From: Rugalucina vietnamica
Lineage: Eukaryota > Mollusca > Bivalvia > Lucinida > Lucinidae
Assembly (NCBI GenBank): GCA_964017185.1
Contig: OZ024878.1
Coordinates: forward strand, 402,501 to 466,500
Direction of reading: 5' to 3'
Length of the DNA: 64,000 bases
Position 1 is the stretch's first letter. Every line of letters starts with the position of its first letter. Positions 27,107-36,100 of this stretch are shown here, one piece after another. The notes under the pieces are model-generated. The model worked only from the letters and a program-made list of their open reading frames with translations. It searched no databases and was not told where the DNA came from. The position numbers and the translations under genes are program-made.

Positions 27107-30100
27107 CTCGAGGTGTCATGTTTTCTTAATCATGCACTCTCTAAACCATAAAACGAAGTTATGACTTTACTTCAGGAGTGTAGCTAATCAACTTCGGAGC
27201 GGCCAACCAGTTATCCCCGAGGCGTATGATAGTGTCACCATATACTTCAGTGATATTGTCGGTTTTACTGCCATGTCGTCGGATAGCACGCCTTTCCAGG
27301 TAATAGCACACCTTTCCAAGTGAATAAATAAATAATCCTGCGTTAATTAACAATAATTTATCTCGAGCCTATGGCGATTCAGCTTTTCTGATTTGTCTTA
27401 ATTATACCTAGTCTAGTTAAGAGCTAAATCAAATAAAATTCGTATATTCATGCAGTGTAACATATCAGAGATTTGCTGTATAACCAGCTAAATTAACAAT
27501 GTAGACAAATGACCACACACTACATAAAAGCAATAGGTATGTTACATTTTTGTTCAATGAATAATAGAAGTTACACTTCACTATCAAACGGAATGCAGTC
27601 ATTCAATAAGAAATGCCACAACATCTGTATGATATGTGTTTTGTTGTTCCAGTTATTTCCCTTCATGCGATTCAGAATCAAAACTAACCTAGATGAAAAA
27701 CTCTTAACAGTCCCAGGGATACATCCCCGAAAAAATATAATACGTCAAAAACTTCTAGCGAGACCGTCTTAAAAGGAAACATTGGCTCCCTGCACATCAT
27801 CCATAGAGCAGAATATAGTTTTCTTTTGGTCCTTTGAGATCAGCGAGGACATTCTGAGAAATCAGAAAACTTTTATCGCTTAGATACATTTTCTAACCAA
27901 GATTTAATATATTTTGCCCCGTTTGGAAAATACTAGTCTTTGTATCGATCACTCCGGGCCTGTTGAAAGTTACTAAATTACAGTACATGTTGCCAAATAT
28001 AAAGGGTCACTGACGTGAGTCTATGTTTGGGTAGTGCATCAGCTCCTGTCTTCCTTCTGTCTATTGTCTATTATTTTTTTTTTTTTCGGAAAAGTTCATT
28101 CATAATGCTTTAACTTCAGATATGTCTTGTTAGTTTCAATGAAGTGAAAAATACACACATGTACTGCGCATTGGCGCAAAAACGTAATCACAAATTTTTG
28201 ATACTTTATACTCATTTGGTTTAAAACTGTTTTATTCGAAGTTGAATTAAAATTTACAATTACACGTATGTATTATTTCCACATCTGTAAATACACGTTA
28301 CAAAGTGATGTAAAAGTAAACATAAAGTCCAAACAGTTTGTAAATATACATGTATCTGTGTATGTATGCATGTATGCTATGAAAATGAAATAAAATAAAA
28401 TAAATAATAATAATGTGATATCATCATCAACTCATTATCATTCATCAAATAAAAATCTTTCTGTCTTTTCATGTCATCTTCATCCCTCGGAGAAGCCTGA
28501 GAAAAAGAATTAAAGGGTCACTGACGAGGCAAAAGAAGCCGAAACCATGGCATGGGGCTCATCCCATTTCTCATTAATAAATTCATTGTGTTTACAGAAT
28601 CTCAGTTTAAATTTCTACATTTAATTGTTCCAGGTTGTTGACTTACTGAATGATGTTTACACTTGTTTTGACGAAATCATTGACGAGTTTGATGTTTATA
28701 AGGTATGTTTTATTTATTTATTATTTTTTTTTTTGGCTTGTGATTCGTTAAGCAAGTGCATCGTTTTAGTGTAAGGGTAATAGTCTTCAGAAGTAAATGT
28801 TCATAAATACTGTAAATATCTCAAATGCGATGGTGAAAATCTCTTTATGACGCTTGTTTAAATGTTGATTGTCTATCATCGTTTAAATTTGGTCCTGGCC
28901 ATTGCTTAAGGAACTTTGTTGGTATCTGTGATGGTCTCACAAATATATGTATGTTTTAATGACCAAAAATGATAAAAATACTTCCTAAGCGAATTTTAAT
29001 TTCCAAATCCATTGACAATTTCGGATATTAATATCGGCATATTATTATAGGCATTATTATTATCATTATTATTATTATTATTAATTTCAGGTTGAAACTA
29101 TCGGGGACGCATATATGGTTGTCTCAGGCCTTCCGGTTAGGAACGGCAATGAGCATGCGCGTCATATAGCTAGGATGTCGCTAAGAATACTGGCCCAGGT
29201 TAATCAATTTACCATAAGACATCTACCTGAGATCCCATTGAGGGTCAGGATAGGTATTCATTCAGGTGTGTATCACAGATATTTACGCTTTAAAATTTTG
29301 GGTCTCTCTGTCTATTTATTAGGACTGCAAGGTGCAAAACAAAAGGACTGCACTATGTGTAGGTATTAGTATTTATATATAAATTCACAACCATTTTCAG
29401 TGTTTCAACATAGTCTTTGAGATGGCTTAATTGTGAGTAATAACGCAAAATATAGAACGATTTTCATATTTCTGCAACACCTTAACAATTTAGGACTTTT
29501 TCTTAAATGTGACGCATTGCTTTTGTGTGAGATTCTTCTAAGTGGGAATATAATTAAATAAACTATAAAATATTGATCCTCTTGAAGTAGTAAAAAGGGA
29601 GGTAGTATGGACCATATTGCGTAATTTCGGATACTGAACCCTCATCAGTGGTCCTTTATAATAAAATAATACTGAGATCCTTTAAGAGCAGTGAACATAT
29701 TAATGAGAAAGGGGATGGGCCATACCATGGTTTCGGCTACTTAAGCCTCTTCAGTGACCCTCTAGATTTGGCAACATGGAGCCAAGATTATGACTGTGAT
29801 TTAAAATTGGCGACGATAGCTAGATACATGTAAATATATGCTACAATTTCAAAACTTTATACAAGGGATGTCTAAATAAAAGACACATGCATAAACTGGG
29901 TCAAATAATTGAAACATTGTTCCTCGTTGTGCTTTTTATGGTGTATAAATTTCTCAACTTATTAGGTTTGCTAGAGACTACACTCATGTTACGGACTTCA
30001 ACGCCCGAAATAAATCTTTAACAGCCAAACTTCTCCAACAGGGTTATCGGTATCATAAACTTCGAAAAAACATTTCTAAATTTTATCGTAGACACTATGA

Positions 30101-33100
30101 ATTGATTCCAAATACAATGTTGGGTTAAAGACGCTTTAATGTGAGGGCCTTTCGGAACCAGAATTTTATGGGGACTTGGTTTACAAATTTAAGAAACTTA
30201 TAGGAAGTAATGATTTTTGTTTTCAGTTCAGAAAAATCATTACACGTTACAGACGTATAGGTTATAACTTGAATGTTATGCGACAGTCTGCATGCTTAGT
30301 TTTTAACCCTATCATGGTTGATAACTATGCTGCCTTCTTTAATTGCACGCCGGCGGGTCGGGCGTCAGTCTCTATGATGGCCCCGACTTTAAGCTATTCA
30401 TTTTAGTTGGTTGGGGCCGGAGCTTCTTGTCTTTTGCTAGGTCCACCGGGGTCCAACTGGTGTTTTTCTTTTGCTCCTGAGTTAGTAAGTTATTCGGCGC
30501 CCAGGGATCTCCATCGTCGGGCAGCTTACTGAATCTGTTAAGTCTTCGTTTTTGATTCATCGGGATCTTTATCTTGATTTATCTGTCTGTTCTTGATGAT
30601 TCATTGACTAGTTAGTGTTTCATCACGAGGACCGAAGAACTAACTAAATGTTATGAACCACTGCAGAAGCTGAGGGTGAGGTTATGGCCATGTAAAATCG
30701 ATTTAAGCCCGCCAGTAATTTTATACTACTGATCGTTCCAAGGCGATATTTCTGTGGTGGTTCTTTCGTTTTATGTCTTGGTGTTTAAAAAAATTTTGAA
30801 TCAGAAAATCAGAAAAAGATTCCCACTCCAAAAACCGAGGTGGGAAAAAACTGAATTAACAATCAGGTACTTATACCATTAAAAACATATCGTAAGCCGA
30901 ATGAGCAGCTATTTTCCCAATAGGTGGCCACTCAGTTACCTAAACTTAACTTAAATATGATAACATACATAAGGCGCCAAAAGCACATAAAAATTAAACG
31001 CCAGCACATAAAACAATAAGAACAACCACAGAAATATCGCCTTGGAACGATCAGTAATATAAATTACTGGCGAGCTTAAACCAGCTTTACAGGTACCTAT
31101 TCTCATCCTCAGCTGCTGCAGTGGTTAACATTCAGTTATTTATTTGGTTCTCGTGGTGAATCTAACTAATCAATGAATCATCATGGACAAACAAATAAAT
31201 CATGATAAACAACATGATGAAACAAAAAAGAGTACTCACAGATTGAGTAAGCTGCCCGACGATGGAGATCCCTGGGCGCCCAATAACTTACTAATTCCAG
31301 AGCAAAAGAAAAACACCAGTTGGACCCCGGTGGGCCAAGCAACAGACAAGAAGCTCCGGCCCCAACCAACTAATAGCTTGAAGTCGGGGCCATCTGTTAT
31401 CTGTTATCTTCACCGCCTGTATAGGCGAACCTCGTTTTGACCCACGAGTACGGGTAACCCTTTACCTAACCATTACCACTCCGCAGTGACAGGATTAATG
31501 CCCGCCACCAGTACCATGATAACCCTAACACATATTTGAATCATGTCAATGCAGATTTCCCTCCCTTGTGCCTTAACCTTAAACACGTAACTGTTGTACC
31601 ATACTACCCAAAGCCCATTTTCCCCAGATGCAACAGTGACGTGGGCTGCCTGAGGTGGAGGAAAGCCAGGGCATATCTCGGCATACCCGGAATATGCCTG
31701 TGAAACCACCGCGTCCGCCTGGCGACAGCCAGACCACATACATTTCGACGGGTTAATTCAGTTTTATTCAAAACCAGGACTCGGTGGGCCAAGCAACAGA
31801 CAAGAAGCTCCGGCCCCAACCAACTAAAAAGAATAGCTTTATGTCGGGGCCATCATAGAGTCTGACGCCCGACCCACCGGCATGTCATTAAAGAATGCAG
31901 CATAGTTATCAACCATGATTGTGTTAAATACTAAGCATTGTCGCATAACATTTATATCCTATACGTCTGTAACGCGTAATGGTTTTTCTGAATTGAAAAG
32001 AAAAATCATTCCTTCCTATCAGTTTCTTAAATTTATAAACCAAGTCTACTAACTTCCCCATTTTATTTCAGGGGAGTGGTGGGTTTTAAAATTAAACGCT
32101 TGTGTAAAACAGATGAGACTTTGAACCAAGTCCCCGACTCTGTATCACTTAAGATATTTGATCCGAATAAAGTTGTGATGCTGATATCTTGGAACATTGC
32201 TTTTATATATTCAGGTGGGGTCTGTGCTGGAGTTGTAGGTAGAAAGATGCCGAGATATTGTTTATTTGGAGATACTGTAAACACTGCGTCGAGGATGGAG
32301 TCAAACGGAGAGGGTAAATTTCTTATTATATTTTAGTGATGAGTATTCTTAACGGAAAGTCCAAATAGCGACCGTGAATAACACAGCATCACCTTTAACA
32401 CCTGTCGTGTTTCTTAAAGGACCTGGGCAATATTATTTTCTCTGTTTATTTACATTTAGTATGAAAACATCACATCAACTTCCATTTAGCTAGTACTTTC
32501 CCTTGTTATTCTATATAACAGATCTAACGTCAAGTACGCTTACTTTCAGCTATGAAGATTCATATAAGTAGCTCTACCAAAGACCTGCTCGACTACTTCG
32601 TTGGATCCTTTGTAACGGAAGAAAGGGGATTTATCAATATAAAGGTAAAAACTTGAGCACGCATAGCATGCCTTGGATTTTAAAAGGTACAAGTAGGCAA
32701 AGATCAGGAAAAGGCACAATCAGAAAGAGATTCCCACTCCAAAAACCGAGGTGGGAAAAAACAAACTAACAATCAGGCACTTATACCATGAAACATATCG
32801 TAAGCCGAATGAGCAGCTATTCTCCCAATAGGTGGCCACTCAGTTACCTTAACTTAATTAAAAATATGAAAACATACATAAGGCGCCAACAGCACAAAAA
32901 AATAAACACCAAGACATAAAACAAAAATAACCACCACAGAAGTATCGCCTTGGAACGATCAGTAACACAAAGTTACTGGCGGGCTTGAACCGGTTTTACA
33001 GGATCCTAACCTCACCCTCAGCTTCTGCAGTGGTTCATAACATTTAGTAAGTTCTTCGGTCCTCGTGGTGAATCTCTAACTAGTCAATGAATCATCAAGA

Positions 33101-36100
33101 ACAAACAAATAAATCATGATAAACATCCTGATGAATCAAAAACAAGGACTCACAGATTGAGTAAGTTGCAAATAATATAAAACAAAATGTCCATTACTAA
33201 CCAAAGCCTGTATTAACCGGGTGGTTGAAAAGAAAACAAACATTCTTGCTTAATACGCTATTCTCGAAAAACTTCGAACTTTATTCTCATTATATTTATG
33301 ACTAATAATAGACATTTTTCACTTTTGAACGTAAATGTTGCTGGCGCGTGCGGTTACGATTTTCGGTGTGATGGGGGACGACTCATGAGGGCATATTTGA
33401 GACGATGACGAGGGGCGATATGAATAATTACTTGGTCAAAACTACCTATAGCCTAACGGAGACCAATTAAACAAGACAGGCAAAAAAGAAATAGTCCACT
33501 ACGTCTTACTCTGTAGCTCAGTAAGTAGCATGTATGGAATAAAACAAAAAGGTCCTGGGTTCGAGTCCGGCTAGGACAAAAATTCTTTTTCTATTCTTAA
33601 TTGCTTCCTTTTTTCGCATCTGTGACAATATAGCTTAGAAAATGAAAAAGAAAAGAAAATAAAAAAAAAAAGAAAAAAATGCAAAACTCACAAAATGCAC
33701 TACTGCATTTAATACTTAAATCGTTAATTTGTGGATTAAAGTGTGTAGTGAGAAGGCAGTCCGCACGTATACATGGTTATCGGCAGAAGAGCGGACCCGC
33801 GACCGATCCTCACGTCAACATTTATTTTCTGAAGGCTGGTACAGATAATGCGGCTAGGATAAGTTAACCGCCTCTAATGACTTAGCGGCCCCCGTGGCCG
33901 AGCGGTTGAGAGCGCTGTTTCTTAATCACTCATTCATCTCACCGCTGTGTCTTGTGTGTGTTCGAGCCCCACACTGGCCACATATAATACAAGCCAAGTT
34001 CAACTTGCGGGAGTGCCAGGTGGTTTTTCTTAGGGTGCTCACGTTTTCACCCCACCTGCTGATTGGTGAGCTGAAATAATCTTGAAAGGGACGTAAAACT
34101 GAACTAAAATGCGCAAGACAATAAATCAAATAGTATAGTGTACATGTTCAGATACATGTATATCTGTGTTTATTAGATGTAAAACTACAGTTTCACGTGC
34201 TGTCTCGTGAGCGAACATAATTCATTCTGTTTATATTTCAAACAGATTATCAGCTTGATGTCGAAGTTTCGCTCATTCGACAGTCATCTGCATGCCATAC
34301 GAAGTGCGATGGAGGCAACATCCTACATGTAGCTACATTTCGCCAAGCCAGACAACTAATTTTGTTTATTGTAGACCTTCAACAGTAATTCAGCCATATC
34401 CAGTGTGCTGGTTTAAAACGATGTAGTAAATTAATTTGGCAAGACATAAGTTTTCTTTTTGATCCATATTTATTCTGTGTGATATTGTATGCGTGTTGTT
34501 TACCTGGTTGAATTCAAATAATTATAATTAAAATAAAACTAACACAATATTATTTTTATGAGTTGTTAAAGTGTTTCCATAAAGCACTCCATGTCGTAGT
34601 GGTTCAATCAGTCGCCTCGTAAAACGGGCCGCGCGTTCAATCCAACGCGTAACTCCGTCAAGGTGGGGGGGGAGGGGAGAACCCTGAGAAAACGACTTGG
34701 CACACCCACAAGCAGAATTTGGTTTGTGTTACCTGTGATTGTAAGACTGATCAATTGGGCAGCAACCTACGACGAAGTGTTCATCGTCTTGGTGATGGTT
34801 GTTGCCAAAGCGATATTGCTTTTTTCAATTACTCCATTTTATCACATGTTGTGTGATGTTGCATCAATCTTTGCTGTAAGGACTTTTGTTGTATCGCAGG
34901 CATTTACGATGGTGCTTATACTGATAGACAATTCCTGAATATACATATTCATGCACAGTATATCACGCAGACATTTTACGTGCTCAATTTACCGGCTTTT
35001 TACATGTAAACAAACGAAACGACATCCGTGAACCTAATATTGTGCTGTGTTTGGCTGTTGAATTTTTGTCCCACGGCCCCTCGAAAAAAACAACAACAAA
35101 AAACAAAGATTTTATCAAGCAGGATCAGTTATCAAACCACATTGCTGCTTGACAAGCCGAAAACAGTTAGTGTTAACGGCATGTGTTCGTCCTTTTAAAC
35201 CAGGGACCGCGGGTTTGATCCCGGGATCCTTAAGTCTGTCGGATGATACTATAAACTGATGTCTCGTTTCCATATGACCTTTGCTGTTGGATTAACGTTA
35301 AACCTCAAATCAACAAACCAATTAGATTTATTATTTATGTAAATTCTGATTGAGCAAGAAGCTTATGCGCATTTATGCTCGCCCGATTCCGGACGCAAAA
35401 AATGCCCATATGAGTAAGGTTAAGAATGATCAAGGTGTTGTACATGTAGCTCTGTTGTCAGCATGTGTAATACATGTGCACTAAAACGGTGCCGTGTATC
35501 TTGACGCTAGCATAACAAAACCTTAACAAGCAATATACAGTGTTTTTAAAGTTGTAAAAAAGTGAAAATTTTCAGTTCAACATTTTTATCTTTTTATTTT
35601 GCTTAAAACATAGATTGTTGGTACACGCTAAAACTGCCTCGCAGAGGCAGTTCTAACGAGCGCTCACAATCTGTGTTTTTAGATGCATGGGCATCCTAAG
35701 TTGACCTTGCCGTAAAATAGGTCAATATCATCCCTGGGTCATGATTTAGGCCATGTATAAACTTTGTAGATGCTTAATGCCAAGTTTCAAAATCATAGGC
35801 CTACTGGTTCTGAAGAACATTTTAAAGGTTTTTGCAGTTTATAGCCATGGCGGCCATTCATACAATCTTTCGTTCCCTTTCCATGAAGTGTGGCTTTGAT
35901 CGGCCATGCGGCTGCAGAGATGTTTGAATATTTTGGTCATATGCATGTATATAGCCCCCGGGCAGGAGCAGACACACCCCTGGGGACTAAATGTTTTCAT
36001 GGACATAAATCTTCAGTACCTTTGCATACTCATCGCGAGTTTCCACACATTTAATTACATTTAACTTATTTTCCCCATTTAAATGCATGGGCGACCTAAA

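Larger units (their letters stand above)
33299..34212 (+). repeat. Left arm of a large inverted repeat
   Basis: Blocks such as GACATTTTTCACTTTTGAACG, TAGCTCAGTA and GGCTAGGATAAGTTA (33855) recur inverted and in order at 37738-38490, separated by about 3.5 kb. The arms are clearly diverged. Only this arm carries the SINE at 33885-34110. Confidence 0.82.

Noticed and set aside
31473-31819. Overlapping antisense open frames in the non-Naiad spacer
   Set aside because: No recognised motif, no splice context, and they run into Naiad sequence.
33502-33577. Functional tRNA gene
   Set aside because: A and B boxes are present but the anticodon arm does not fold and stems are mismatched; treated as tRNA-like.
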